A stretch of DNA of 64,000 bases from Streptomyces ambofaciens ATCC 23877 (GTDB lineage Bacteria; Actinomycetota; Actinomycetes; Streptomycetales; Streptomycetaceae), in NCBI RefSeq assembly GCF_001267885.1, contig NZ_CP012382.1, forward strand, positions 3,831,001 through 3,895,000, in the 5' to 3' direction. The notes beneath the pieces were generated by a model, which was given only the letters and a program-made list of their open reading frames with translations, searched no databases and was not told where the DNA came from. Shown here one piece after another: positions 17,120 to 26,456 of this stretch (the first letter of the stretch is position 1; each line of letters opens with the position of its first letter). The position numbers and the translations under genes are program-made.

Positions 17120-18385
17120 CTAGGCCCCTGCGGCGGCTTCCGCGGCCGCCTTCGCCGCGATGTCCGTACGGTGCTGGGAGCCGTCGAGGCCGATGCGGGC
17201 GACGGCCCGGTAGGCGCGGTCCCGGGCCTCGGTGAGATCCGTGCCGGTGGCCGTGACGGAGAGGACACGGCCGCCCGCGCTGACCACGGCGTCACCCTCG
17301 CTCCGGGTGCCGGCGTGCAGCACGTAGGCGTGCGGGGCGTCCTCGGCGGCCACCTCGTCGAGCCCGGTGATCGGGTCGCCGGTGCGCGGGGTGCCCGGGT
17401 AGTTGTGCGAGGCGACGACCACGGTGACGGCCGCCTCGTCGCTCCAGCGCAGGGGCTCCAGGTCGGCGAGGTTGCCGGTGGCGGCGGCCATCAGCAGCCC
17501 GGCGAGCGGGGTCCGCAGACGGGCCAGCACGACCTGGGTCTCGGGGTCGCCGAAACGGGCGTTGAACTCGATGACGCGGACGCCGCGCGAGGTGATCGCG
17601 AGGCCGGCGTAGAGGAGCCCGGAGAACGGGGTGCCCCGGCGGCGCATCTCGTCGACGGTCGGCTGGAGCACGCTCTCCACGACCTCGTCGACCAGCTTGG
17701 GGTCGGCCCACGGCAGTGGCGAGTACGCCCCCATGCCGCCGGTGTTGGGGCCCTCGTCGCCGTCGAGGGCGCGCTTGAAGTCCTGGGCGGGCACGAGCGG
17801 GCGGACGTTCTCGCCGTCGGTGATGGCGAAGAGGGAGACCTCGGGGCCGTCCAGGTACTCCTCGATGACGACGCGGTCGCAGGCCGCCGCGTGCGCGCGG
17901 GCCGCCTTGAGGTCGTCGGTGACGACGACGCCCTTGCCGGCGGCCAGCCCGTCGTCCTTGACGACGTAGGGGGCGCCGAAGGCGTCGAGGGCGGCGTCGA
18001 CCTCGGCCGGGTTCGTGCAGACGTACGAGCGGGCCGTGGGGACTCCGGCGCCGGCCATGACGTCCTTGGCGAAGGCCTTGGAGCCTTCCAGCCGGGCGGC
18101 CTGACCGGACGGGCCGAAGACCGGGACACCGGCCTCGCGCACGGCGTCGGCGACCCCGGCGACGAGGGGTGCCTCCGGCCCGACCACGACCAGCTCGGCA
18201 CCGAGCCGCGTGGCCAGTGCCGTCACGGCCGCGCCGTCGAGGGCGTCGACCTGGTGCAGTTCGGCGACCTCGGCGATACCGGCGTTGCCGGGGGCGCAGT
18301 GCAGCGCGGTCACGTCGGGGTCGAGGGACAGGGAACGGCACAGGGCGTGTTCGCGGGCGCCGCCGCCGATGACAAGGACCTTCAC
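17120..18385 (-). CDS. purD: Phosphoribosylamine-glycine ligase (GAR synthetase)
   Basis: A 421-residue ATP-grasp enzyme joining phosphoribosylamine and glycine. N terminus [16 protein letters not shown] is diagnostic. It is followed by [15 protein letters not shown], the ATP-grasp P-loop region [15 protein letters not shown] near residue 140, and [17 protein letters not shown] near residue 275. Length is normal. It stands alone, separated by 219 bp from dnaX. Confidence 0.97.
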   Translation of the reverse strand: MKVLVIGGGAREHALCRSLSLDPDVTALHCAPGNAGIAEVAELHQVDALDGAAVTALATRLGAELVVVGPEAPLVAGVADAVREAGVPVFGPSGQAARLEGSKAFAKDVMAGAGVPTARSYVCTNPAEVDAALDAFGAPYVVKDDGLAAGKGVVVTDDLKAARAHAAACDRVVIEEYLDGPEVSLFAITDGENVRPLVPAQDFKRALDGDEGPNTGGMGAYSPLPWADPKLVDEVVESVLQPTVDEMRRRGTPFSGLLYAGLAITSRGVRVIEFNARFGDPETQVVLARLRTPLAGLLMAAATGNLADLEPLRWSDEAAVTVVVASHNYPGTPRTGDPITGLDEVAAEDAPHAYVLHAGTRSEGDAVVSAGGRVLSVTATGTDLTEARDRAYRAVARIGLDGSQHRTDIAAKAAAEAAAGA

Positions 18386-18604
18386 GGGGTCAGCCTAATG
18401 GGAACGGGGCGGGCTGGTTTGTGCGGCCTTCCGAAGGGAGGGGGCGGGAGGGCTTGTGGCTTCCTCCAGCGCCCGTCCGGACCTCCACGGCCGGGTCGGC
18501 CGTCCGCCTTCGACCGGCCGCCCGGGCCTCGGGTCGGACCGGGCTGCCCGGGCCTCGGGACTCGGCCACTGGGCCACCCGGCCACTGAGCCCTTGCGCCC
18601 CTCG

Positions 18605-20943
18605 CTATTCGTGCGCGATCTCCTCGACCACGGTCGCTCCCAGCTCCCGTACCAGCAGTTCCTTGCCGGAGAGGGCCGACTCGTCGAGATCCGGGTCGTC
18701 GTCCTCGGGAATGTCGTCCTCGGGGGAGACCGGACGCCGCTCGGGGGCCGGGGGCCGGGGTGCGGGAGCGGAGGCCGGGCTGGACGCCGGTGCCGGCGCG
18801 GGGGGCGCGGACGACCGCGCGGGCGCCGACGGCTGCTCCATGGGCGCGGGTGCCGACGGACGCTGCGCGGGCGCGCCGCCGCCGCCGCCGTTCCCGAAGC
18901 CGCCGCCGGGTCCGCCGTAGCCACCGGAGGGTCCGGCGGGGGGCGGGGGAGCCGAGCCGCCGGAGGGGTCGACGACCGCCTCGATCTTCCACTGCACGTT
19001 GAACTGCTCGGCCAGGGCCTGCCGCAGCACGTCCTCGCTGCCGCTGCTCAGGAAGTTGTCGCGCGCGCCGGCGTTGACGAAGCCGATCTGGAGGGACGTG
19101 CCGTCGAAGCCCGTCACCTGGGCGTTCTGGCTGAGCAGGATCCAGGTGAACCGGCGGCGGTTCTTGACCGCCTCCAGGATGTTGGGCCAGATCGAGCGCG
19201 GGTCGACTCCGGAACCCGGCGGCGGGGAGCCGACGGGCGCGGGCACGGCGGGCGCCGGGGCGGGTGCCGAGGCCGCGGCGGGGGTGGATGCCGGTGAGGG
19301 GGCGGGAGGGGAGTCGGCCGGTGTCCGGGGCCGGCCGCCGCCGGTGGGCGTCGCCGTGGGCCACCCGCCGGGGCGGCGACCGCCCCCCGCGGGGGCCGCG
19401 GTCGGCCAGGCGCCGGGCGCGGGGGCCTTGCAGGGGCGGCGGCCGGCGCCGCGGCAGGAGCCGGGTGGGGAGCGGCGGCTGCGGGGGCAGGCGTCGGGGC
19501 GGTGGGGGGCTGTCCGCCTCCGGCGGGGGCGCCACCTTCGTAGGGGGTCGGCGCGGCGCCGGAACCGGTGTCGGTGTCGGGTCCCGAGGGCGGCTCGCCC
19601 TGCCCGGGCGCACCGCCGGGTCCGGGGCCCCGGACCGCGGCCCGGGCGGCTGCGGGCCCGCCGCCGGGCGGGACCGGAGCCGCGACGGCCGAGGCGTTCC
19701 CGGCCTGGACGTTCCCCGCCGCGCCATGGGCCTCGGGCCCGGGCACGTACCCCATGGCGGGCGCCCCCGCGCCCGCGGAGAACTGCACACCGCGCTCGAT
19801 CCGGTCCAGGCGGGCCATCACCGAACGCTCGTCGCCGTACGCGGCGGGCAGCAGCACGCGCGCGCAGATCAGCTCCAGCTGGAGGCGGGGCGAGTGGGCG
19901 CCGCGCATCTCGGTGAGCCCCTCGTTCACGATGTCGGCGGCACGGCTCAGCTCGGCGGCGCCGAAGGACCGCGCCTGGGCCTGCATCCGCTCGACGACGT
20001 CGGCCGGGGCGTCGATCAGCCCCTTCTCCCCCGCGTCGGGCACGGCGGCGAGGATCACCAGGTCGCGGAGGCGCTCCAGCAGGTCGGTGACGAAGCGCCG
20101 CGGATCGTTGCCGCCCTCGATCACCCGGTCCACGACCTCGAAGGCCGCCGAGCCGTCCCCGGAGACGAACGACTCGACGACGGAGTCGAGCAGCGAGCCG
20201 TCCGTGTAGCCGAGCAGGGAGGTCGTCATGTCGTACGTCACACCGTCGGCGCCGGCGCCCGCGAGGAGCTGGTCCATGACGGACATGGAGTCACGGACGG
20301 ATCCCGCGCCCGCCCGCACCACCAGCGGCAGGACGCCGTCCTCGACCGGAATCCCCTCCTTGCCGCACACCTCGCCGAGGTAGTCGCGCAGGGTGCCGGG
20401 CGGCACGAGCCGGAAGGGGTAGTGGTGGGTCCGCGACCTGATGGTCCCGATGACCTTCTCGGGCTCGGTGGTGGCGAAGATGAACTTCAGATGCTCCGGG
20501 GGCTCCTCGACGACCTTCAGCAGGGCGTTGAAGCCCTGCGGGGAGACCATGTGGGCCTCGTCGATGATGTAGATCTTGTACCGGCTGGAGGCGGGCCCGA
20601 AGAAGGCCTTCTCGCGCAGGTCACGGGCGTCGTCCACGCCTCCGTGCGAGGCGGCGTCGATCTCGATGACGTCGATGGAACCGGGTCCGTTGCGCGCGAG
20701 GTCGCGGCAGGACTGGCACTCACCGCACGGCGTCGGGGTGGGGCCCTGCTCGCAGTTCAGACAGCGCGCCAGGATCCGGGCGCTGGTCGTCTTGCCGCAA
20801 CCGCGCGGACCACTGAACAGGTACGCGTGATTGACCCGGTTGTTCCGCAGCGCCTGCTGCAGCGGGTCAGTGACATGCCCCTGACCGATGACCTCGGCGA
20901 AGGACTCCGGGCGGTAACGGCGGTAGAGCGCGAGAGACGACAC
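18605..20943 (-). CDS. dnaX: DNA polymerase III subunits gamma/tau (DnaX), reading frame broken near 19425
   Basis: Clamp-loader ATPase. From the GTG at 20943 the first frame encodes the AAA+ core: Walker A GPRGCGKTTSAR at residues 45-56, a zinc module with four Cys (CLNCEQGPTPTPCGECQSC), and IIDEAHMVS. After about residue 500 it enters a Pro/Ala-rich linker, where this frame turns into Arg/Pro nonsense and stops at 19114. The genuine tau C-terminal domain (DPRSIWPNILEAVKNRRRF) continues in the minus-one frame to 18605. The natural switch point is the C-run near 19425 (GGCCCCCGCG on the coding strand). One missing base, a real mutation or programmed frameshifting could explain it; see findings. 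The restored length would be about 779 residues. Confidence 0.88.
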
Positions 20944-21009
20944 GCATACGAGGTTATAGGCGCCCACTGACAACCGGAGCGCCCTGTGAGCCCGGCCACC
21001 CCGTGAACG

Positions 21010-21105
21010 CAGGCGCCCCCCACGCACCCGCCAGAGCCGACCTACCCTTGCTGCCTTCCGGCCCTGGGGGAGTTCAGTCAGATAGCGCCGCGTGAGGGGC
21101 TGAGC
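21010..21105 (-). ncRNA. ffs: Signal recognition particle RNA (small 4.5S type)
   Basis: The minus strand carries the SRP54-binding hairpin core GGGCCGGAAGGCAGCAAGGG (around 21045-21068), flanked by long complementary arms (CCCCTCACGC near 21098 against GCGTGGGG near 21018). This is the bacterial SRP RNA, which with Ffh targets membrane proteins. Its position just upstream of dnaX on the same strand is the usual actinobacterial arrangement. Exact ends are estimated from the stem. Confidence 0.88.
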
Positions 21106-21177
21106 CACACGTTACCCGATGCAGGGGCCCCAGAACGAGTTCGCAAGCACTCTCCGACGTCATGTAATGTTTGCCGC

Positions 21178-21265
21178 GGAGGATTCGCCTAGAGGCCTAG
21201 GGCGCACGCTTGGAAAGCGTGTTGGGGGCAACCCCTCACGAGTTCGAATCTCGTATCCTCCGCCA
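21178..21265 (+). tRNA. tRNA-Ser (anticodon GGA), AICE integration target
   Basis: A class II tRNA: acceptor GGAGGAT/ATCCTCC, anticodon stem CACGC/GCGTG with loop TTGGAAA (anticodon GGA at 21212-21214), a long variable arm (TTGGGGGCAACCCCTC), T loop TTCGAAT, discriminator G21262, then encoded CCA (21263-21265). Its 3' half from the anticodon loop is repeated at 38817, showing that an element integrated here and left this copy complete. A TAATGT at 21165 is a plausible -10. Confidence 0.96.
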
Positions 21266-21283
21266 GTGCCTCACCGGGCACGA
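21210..21283 (+). repeat. attL: direct repeat overlapping the 3' half of tRNA-Ser(GGA)
   Basis: Starts in the anticodon loop (TTGGAAAGCGTG) and runs through the T arm, CCA and flank. It is identical to 38817-38890. Similarity continues another 40 bp through the terminator with two mismatches (T21284/A38891 and T21319/A38926). Confidence 0.93.
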
Positions 21284-21286
21284 TGT

Positions 21287-21318
21287 CGAAGGGCCCCCTG
21301 GAAACAGGGGGCCCTTCG
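21287..21318 (+). terminator. Terminator after tRNA-Ser(GGA)
   Basis: Perfect stem CGAAGGGCCCCCTG / CAGGGGGCCCTTCG with loop GAAA. It also faces the 3' end of the convergent integrase gene. Confidence 0.88.
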
Positions 21319-21327
21319 TCGTTGTCC

Positions 21328-22608
21328 TTACGCCTCGTTGTCCTGGTCTTTGTCCACAGCGGGGTTTTCCGGTGGTCCCCAGATGGCGTGCGAGATCTTC
21401 CGCGCCGCTTCCTTGAGCATGGGATCGGTCACGTGTAGGTACCGCGCTCGCATCCGGGCGGCGCCGCCCGGCTCCCAGCCCATGATCTGGTCGATGACCC
21501 GGTCCGGGACCCCGAGCAGCATCAGCACGGTCCCCGCGGTGTGCCGTGCGTCGTGCAGACGTCCGTCCCGGACGCCGGCGTCTTCCAGTAGCCGCTTCCA
21601 GTCGTGGTAGTCCGTGTTCGGGCTGAGCGGCCCGCCCAACGGCTTGGTGAACACGTACTCGGACTCGGTCCACAGGTTCGCGGCCGCCGCCCGCTCCTTG
21701 GCCTGCGCCTCTCGGTGGGAGCGGAGCATCACGACCAGCGGGCCCGGGAGGGGCACGGCGCGGCGGCCGGCGCGTGACTTCGTGTTCTTGGTCTCGCGTC
21801 GCACCTGCACCCGAGCCGGGCAGTAACCGGCCTTCCGGCCGCACGGGGCCGCCTCGCCACACCCGTGCTCGTACTTCGGCCGCAACCGGTTCCGGCGAAG
21901 CTTCAGGTACTCGTTGTCCAGGTCCACGTCGGACCACCGCAAGCCAAGGGTCTCCCCCTGCCGCAACCCCAGCGCCAGGGCCAGCATCCAGCGGGCACTG
22001 TTCCGGCGCTTGTTCACTTCGAGCAGGAGACTTTGCACCTCGTCGACCGAGTAGGGCTCCACCTCGTTCTCGTCCTCTTCCATCCGGGGAGGCTTCGCGA
22101 GCGCGGCAGCGTTCTTCGCGGCGTGGCCGCGTCGCACGGCTTCCCCCAGGGCCGTACGGGCGGTCCGGTGCGCCTGGTGAGCGGTGCCCGCCTTGCTGCC
22201 GGCGCTGTGCATCCGGCGGTACAGGCTCTCCAGGTGTTCGGGCTCCAGGCGGTCGATGCGGTGCCGACCGATGCCGGGCACGAGGTGCACCCGGACAGCC
22301 ACCTCGTATCCGGCGTAGGTGTTCTCGCTCACGACCGGCTTGGCGATGTTCTCGACCCAGTGCTCAAGCCACTTCGCGACCGTCCACGGCTTGCCGGGCT
22401 GACGCGCGGACCCTTCGTCGCGCTGCTTCTCCAGGCGTCGGACCTCGTCGACCAATTCCTTGCGCGTGGGGCGCGTCAGGTGTCGGCGGTACGGCGTTCC
22501 GTCGTCCTTGTAACCCATGGGCACACGGGCGTGCCAGCGTTCGTCTTTGCCCAGGTAGATGGCCGATTCGCCGTTGGCTCGGCGGGTGCGCTTCTTCTCC
22601 TCTGCCAC
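21328..22608 (-). CDS. int: Tyrosine site-specific integrase of the AICE
   Basis: A 426-residue tyrosine recombinase starting at a GTG. The N-terminal arm-binding and SAM-like core-binding domains span residues 1-170 (WTVAKWLEHWVENIA, TYAGYEVAVRVHLVPGIG). The catalytic domain shows the first Arg in LALGLRQGETLGLRW, HDARH at about 352-356, and the nucleophile Tyr390 in RARYLHVTD. An insert with several Cys (HGCGEAAPCGRKAGYC) lies within the catalytic domain, a feature shared by some AICE integrases. It lies 10 bp from the tRNA terminator, next to attL, and integrates and, with Xis, excises the element. Confidence 0.95.
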   Translation of the reverse strand: MAEEKKRTRRANGESAIYLGKDERWHARVPMGYKDDGTPYRRHLTRPTRKELVDEVRRLEKQRDEGSARQPGKPWTVAKWLEHWVENIAKPVVSENTYAGYEVAVRVHLVPGIGRHRIDRLEPEHLESLYRRMHSAGSKAGTAHQAHRTARTALGEAVRRGHAAKNAAALAKPPRMEEDENEVEPYSVDEVQSLLLEVNKRRNSARWMLALALGLRQGETLGLRWSDVDLDNEYLKLRRNRLRPKYEHGCGEAAPCGRKAGYCPARVQVRRETKNTKSRAGRRAVPLPGPLVVMLRSHREAQAKERAAAANLWTESEYVFTKPLGGPLSPNTDYHDWKRLLEDAGVRDGRLHDARHTAGTVLMLLGVPDRVIDQIMGWEPGGAARMRARYLHVTDPMLKEAARKISHAIWGPPENPAVDKDQDNEA

Positions 22609-22687
22609 TGGCAGTTCCTCCGGTCGGTACGAGGCAGACAGACCGGAGCGCCGCCCGCATGTCGGCGGCGCTCCGGAAGGGGCGAGA

Positions 22688-22921
22688 TCAGGCGGCGCGC
22701 TGTTCGGCGCGGCGCCGGGCGAGGTAGGCGGCCGGGGCGTCGGCGGGGACGCGTCGGAGTCCGCCGATGGTCAGTGACTCCAGCTCTCCGGCGCGGATCA
22801 GGGCGTAGCACGTGGTGCGCCCGACACGGAGGCAACGGGCGGCCTCCTCGACGGTCAGCAGCACGGGTGCCGGTTCGCCAGCGTCAGCGAGAGGTGCGAT
22901 GTCCACGGTGGCGAGGCTCAT
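22688..22921 (-). CDS. xis: Excisionase / MerR-like helix-turn-helix protein
   Basis: A 77-residue basic protein with a single winged HTH: LLTVEEAARCLRVGRTTCYALIRAG followed by LTIGGLRRVPADAPAAYL. This is the standard small AICE excisionase. It is 79 bp upstream of int on the same strand and is probably cotranscribed with it. From context it bends att DNA to favour excision. Confidence 0.88.
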   Translation of the reverse strand: MSLATVDIAPLADAGEPAPVLLTVEEAARCLRVGRTTCYALIRAGELESLTIGGLRRVPADAPAAYLARRRAEQRAA

Positions 22922-22983
22922 GGAACGGTCTCCTCTGGGCGGAGTCTCGGGAGTTCGCTTCTGTCCGAGGTGCGGATTTCTGC

Positions 22984-23185
22984 GTCACTGCGTCAAACGC
23001 GTCATGCGGGTCTGTGACCTGCTTCTTTGTGTGACTCGGCGGTGTCGGGTGTCTGTCACGGCCGGGTGCGTGTGTCACTCGGCTGTGACGCGGGTGACGT
23101 GGTGTGACGCGGGTTTCGGGCGTCTGTGTCACGCCCGTTCAAGCAGGTCAGGGTCCGTCATGGGAGTGACGGATGACGCGGTGAC
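22984..23185. repeat. Iteron-like array of GTGAC/GTCAC (candidate replication origin)
   Basis: Eleven copies of the pentamer in either orientation, at 22984, 23014, 23031, 23055, 23074, 23085, 23094, 23104, 23128, 23166 and 23181. Several are extended to GTGACGCGGG. Fewer than one would be expected by chance in 200 bp. The placement between rep and xis fits an origin or Xis/Rep-binding region. Confidence 0.55.
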
Positions 23186-23299
23186 GCAGGGGCTCTCTCT
23201 TAGGACAAAAGAGAGGGGGTGGTTTCTGTTTGTGGTGCAGCTGCGGTGTTGAAGAAGGAGCCGCTTCGCGGCACGTCCTTGGAGCGGCTGTCGCCGAAC

Positions 23300-23339
23300 A
23301 GCAAGAGGAGCACCAGGGGCGGCGGGTGCTCCTCTTGCT
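23300..23339. terminator. Perfect stem-loop downstream of the replication ATPase
   Basis: Arms AGCAAGAGGAGCACC / GGTGCTCCTCTTGCT, 15 bp without mismatch, loop of 10 nt. It lies 25 bp past the stop of the minus-strand ATPase gene and probably terminates the transfer/replication operon. Confidence 0.75.
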
Positions 23340-23364
23340 TGTCATGCGGCCGAGAGCGCCCGTG

Positions 23365-24846
23365 TCAGTGCAGGGAGCCCTGTTGGTGCAGGGGCTCGGG
23401 TACGGGGCGGGTCATGGCGATGTAGCGGGCGGCGCTGGTGCGTCCCCAGTCGATGACCACGCCACGGGCGGCGAACGTGGGCTGAAGCCGCTTGAGCCGG
23501 TCGGAGAGGACTTTGCCGGTGGTGGGCCATCCCTTGGGCAGGGGGCGGCAGTCCTCGCCGCTGTGGAGGCGGCTGAGGCAGTCCAGCCATTCCGAGGAGG
23601 TCATGCGCTGCTCTGCGCCCGGTTCGAGTCCGGCGGCGTGGTGCAGGACCGTCTGTGCGAGCAGGTCGCCTTCGATCACGTCGTCGTTGAGGTCGTCGAG
23701 GCTGGCCCGGTAGGCGGGCAGTGAGGCGAGGCCGGTGGCCGTGTCGAACTGCGCGCACAGGTGGGCGAAGTCGGCCATGCGCAGGTCGGTGGGTGTGGGG
23801 GCGGTGGCGGCCCGGACCTTGACGGTGAGGTCGAGGAGCGAGCCGAGGATCACGGGCAGGGCGGCGGTGAAGTCGGCCCACAGTTCCGCTTCGGTGCGCC
23901 GCACCTTCGGCCGTTCCAGTCGAAGCGGCAGGAGGCGTTCGGCGAGGTCGGGCCGGATGACGCCCACGTCGATGCCGGTCAGCAGGAGGGGGCGGCGGTA
24001 GCGGGAGCGGTACACGTCGCCGTCGCTGAACAGGGCGCGCTTAATGGACTCGGCTCCGGTGACGATGCAGCACATGAGGTCGGACAGGTCGGGGGCCAGG
24101 TGGGAGAGGTTGTCCAGGGCGGTGATCCAGCCTGCCGCCACGGCGGTGATCAGGCTCTCTTCGTCCTTGGGGGCGCGGCGCAGGTCGCCGCTCATGCCCT
24201 CGATGATGCGCACCAGCATGCGCCCGGCGGTGGACTTGCCGGCGCCCTGGGGGCCGGTGAGGAACGGTGCGGGGACGGGGACGCCCGGTTCCAGGCAGCC
24301 GACGAGCCAGGCCAGCGCCAGGCATTCGGTGTCCGGGGTGGCGAAGTTGGTGAGCCTCAGCAGGGCGTCGATGCCCTGCCCGGCGGTGTCCTTGGCGGGC
24401 AGGGGGAGTTCGCCGGTGAGCTGGGTGCGGCGCCAGCAGACCTCTGCGGGGTCGGGGGTGGCGATGGTCCAGCCGGTGGGGTGGATGCGCACGGATTGGC
24501 CGTCGTCGCGGCCGAGGTCGAGCCAGGTGGCCCCGTCCGCGCCGGGGGCGACGCGGATGTGGGTGGCCTGCACGTCCTGGGAGAGGGCGAGTGCTTCGAT
24601 CAAGTCCAGTGCCTCCTTCAAGGCAGTGCCGTTGAAAACGCCGACCCCGTCCCTGAACAGGCCCACCATGAGTTCCTGCCGGTGGCTTCCGGTGGTGCCC
24701 TGGGAGCGGATGGGGCGGGCCACGGGGTGGCCGTTGCGCTGGGCGTAGACGGTGCCGTCGACGGTGCGGAAGTAGCGGAAATGGGCCTGCGCGTACTCGG
24801 TGATGACCTCGCGGCCCGGCGTCTTCTCGTCCTCGGACACGGTCAC
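23365..24846 (-). CDS. AICE replication-associated ATPase (primase-helicase partner)
   Basis: A 493-residue P-loop protein. Start is the GTG at 24846 that overlaps the prim-pol stop (GTGA). Walker A is GPQGAGKSTAGR at about 198-209. A Walker B-like segment is seen in AAGWITALDNLSHL, and an arginine-rich sensor region follows (YRSRYRRPLLLTGIDVG). The layout resembles the DUF927/helicase-like ATP-binding proteins that follow a prim-pol in Streptomyces AICEs. It probably unwinds or remodels the element's origin. It is translationally coupled to prim-pol. Confidence 0.8.
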   Translation of the reverse strand: MTVSEDEKTPGREVITEYAQAHFRYFRTVDGTVYAQRNGHPVARPIRSQGTTGSHRQELMVGLFRDGVGVFNGTALKEALDLIEALALSQDVQATHIRVAPGADGATWLDLGRDDGQSVRIHPTGWTIATPDPAEVCWRRTQLTGELPLPAKDTAGQGIDALLRLTNFATPDTECLALAWLVGCLEPGVPVPAPFLTGPQGAGKSTAGRMLVRIIEGMSGDLRRAPKDEESLITAVAAGWITALDNLSHLAPDLSDLMCCIVTGAESIKRALFSDGDVYRSRYRRPLLLTGIDVGVIRPDLAERLLPLRLERPKVRRTEAELWADFTAALPVILGSLLDLTVKVRAATAPTPTDLRMADFAHLCAQFDTATGLASLPAYRASLDDLNDDVIEGDLLAQTVLHHAAGLEPGAEQRMTSSEWLDCLSRLHSGEDCRPLPKGWPTTGKVLSDRLKRLQPTFAARGVVIDWGRTSAARYIAMTRPVPEPLHQQGSLH

Positions 24847-25694
24847 ATCCCCAAAGCGGTCAGGGCATTGGTCCACGCGTCCGTGCAGTGCCGGGCCGTC
24901 TCGCCCTTGGCCTGCGCGGCGGTGAACAGCCGGGCGACGTGGGCGTCGGTGAGGCAGCCGCACCGGCCGTGCCTCGACAGCACCGCGAGGAACGTCCGGT
25001 ACACGGTCGCGTGCACCGCGCTGGACGCCTCCGCGATGCGCTGCTCCGCCATGGCGACGCCCCGTTCCAGGAAGACCGGCGTGCGGTGCGGGCACTCCCC
25101 CTGACCGCCCCTCACGGGCCCTGAGAGCGTCTGTGGCGCCCTGGGGGCGGGAGACGGCTCCTTTACCGCCAGGGCGTGCACCGCGTCCGGGAGAACGGCC
25201 ATGGTGCCGGTGCCGGGACCGAGCCAACGGGCGTAAGCCATGGACGACTTGATGTCCACGCCCGGCCGGACCGCGTTCACGGAGCGCATGGCGCCCTGGT
25301 AGATCCAGTGTTCGCCGCGCGTCGTGGGCACGGTCCGCGTGGTGGGCAGAGCAGCACGGGCCAACGTGATGGCGTCGGCGTCATCCAGGTCGACCACGGT
25401 CAGCCCGGCGCCGCCGGGGTGGTAGGCGACGCACACCGCCTGCCGCCACGCCGCCGCCCACGTCGGGGAGACGATGACGGCCGGGTCGGTGGTGGCGGCG
25501 GCCCACCCGTGACACGGGGCCGCGCACCGGCACGGACCGGGCACCTTCATGTTCGGCCGGCCGCCGCACGCGTTGTCCGCACACGCCGTGCAGTTACCGA
25601 AGGGGACCTTGCCCCGGCGCAGGGGCAGCACGGGGACGCCGGACGCGGCGAGGCTCAGCGCCGTCTGCTGCGGGTTGGGCGTGGGTTGCGTCAT
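24843..25694 (-). CDS. Bifunctional DNA primase/polymerase (prim-pol) of the AICE
   Basis: A 283-residue protein with an archaeo-eukaryotic-type prim-pol domain: N-terminal LAASGVPVLPLRRGK, a Cys-rich insert (CTACADNACGG, then CRCAAPCHGW) that could bind zinc, and the metal-binding acidic pair in GLTVVDLDDADA near residue 103. A GEHWIYQ element follows near residue 147. It is coupled to the downstream ATPase and together they form the replication module seen in AICEs. Confidence 0.85.
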   Translation of the reverse strand: MTQPTPNPQQTALSLAASGVPVLPLRRGKVPFGNCTACADNACGGRPNMKVPGPCRCAAPCHGWAAATTDPAVIVSPTWAAAWRQAVCVAYHPGGAGLTVVDLDDADAITLARAALPTTRTVPTTRGEHWIYQGAMRSVNAVRPGVDIKSSMAYARWLGPGTGTMAVLPDAVHALAVKEPSPAPRAPQTLSGPVRGGQGECPHRTPVFLERGVAMAEQRIAEASSAVHATVYRTFLAVLSRHGRCGCLTDAHVARLFTAAQAKGETARHCTDAWTNALTALGM

Positions 25695-25781
25695 GCTGGG
25701 GTATCTCCAGTTCCTTGATGGGTTCTGGCGAGCAAGGGCGGCCCCGCGTTCTTGGCGGAAGGGGGGCCGCCCTTGGCGTAG

Positions 25782-26249
25782 CTAGCTGCGGAAGTGGTTG
25801 CGCTTGATCACGGCCTTGCGGATGTTCACGGTGGTGCCGCCGCCCTGGTGGCCGCGCGTGCCGAGGATCTGCACGGCGATCCATCCGCCGAAGATCACGG
25901 CGGCCAGGGTGATCAGTTGGGTGATGAACGCGGTGAGTGCGGCGATGAACGAGGTGAGCAGGACCAGCCCGCCGCACACCGCGAGGAACCCGGCGCCGCC
26001 GACGGCGACGTTCACGGCCGTGCGGGACACGGCCGGTTTGGCGGCGACCGGTTCGGGCTGTGCGGGGTTGATGGCGTAGCCGGTGACGATGCGGCCGTCC
26101 GGCAGGACGATGCTCGCCACCGCCGGAACGGCGTTCGGCTGCACCGGCGCGACCGGCGCCGACACCGGCACGACGGGCGGGTACGGGGTGGGCTGGTGGA
26201 CCTCTACGGCCCGCTGTGCGGGCACGTGCGGGGTGTGCTCGGGGTACAT
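25782..26249 (-). CDS. Spd-like spread membrane protein
   Basis: A 155-residue protein: a Pro/Val-rich soluble N terminus (residues 1-75) and two adjacent membrane helices (AGFLAVCGGLVLLTSFIAAL and LITLAAVIFGGWIAVQIL), then a basic tail RKAVIKRNHF. This size and shape match the Spd proteins that help intramycelial spread of Streptomyces conjugative elements. It is encoded between the putative clt cluster and prim-pol. Confidence 0.7.
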   Translation of the reverse strand: MYPEHTPHVPAQRAVEVHQPTPYPPVVPVSAPVAPVQPNAVPAVASIVLPDGRIVTGYAINPAQPEPVAAKPAVSRTAVNVAVGGAGFLAVCGGLVLLTSFIAALTAFITQLITLAAVIFGGWIAVQILGTRGHQGGGTTVNIRKAVIKRNHFRS

Positions 26250-26273
26250 GCGGAATCCCTTCCGGCCGAGGGC

Positions 26274-26453
26274 CAGGGAGGCAGAGACACCCCCTTCGCG
26301 GTGCCTTGCGGAGGGGGTGTTCGTGGGTGTGACCTGCGGGCCTCCCTGACTCCCTGAGCGATCATTCGCGCAGGTCAGAGCCAGGGAGGAGGGGCAGGGA
26401 GGCGGTCAGGGAGTTCTCCCTGACTCCCTGCCCCGCAGGCGGTTGGCTCCCTG
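26274..26453. repeat. CAGGGAG/CTCCCTG repeat cluster, candidate clt (TraB-binding locus)
   Basis: Nine copies of CAGGGAG or its complement: forward at 26274, 26382, 26395 and 26407; reverse at 26342, 26350, 26416, 26424 and 26447. Two pairs form head-to-tail 8-bp repeats CTCCCTGA-CTCCCTG. The cluster ends 3 bp after the tra stop codon. In Streptomyces plasmids the cis-acting transfer locus lies by traB and consists of 8-bp direct repeats bound by TraB, so I propose that role here. Confidence 0.6.
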
Positions 26454-26456
26454 CCG

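Larger units (their letters stand above)
22922..23364. other. AICE non-coding region between replication ATPase and xis
   Basis: 443 bp without a credible gene on either strand. It holds a dense cluster of GTGAC/GTCAC pentamers (22984-23185), an imperfect hairpin built on CTCTCTCTT / AAAGAGAGG (about 23192-23216) and a perfect 15-bp stem-loop (23300-23339). It is the best place in the element for an origin of replication and the xis-int promoter. Confidence 0.6.

Noticed and set aside
19420..19432. Firm claim of programmed ribosomal frameshifting in dnaX
   Set aside because: There is no canonical slippery heptamer or clear downstream stimulator; a single-base error explains the data equally well, so it is kept only as a question.
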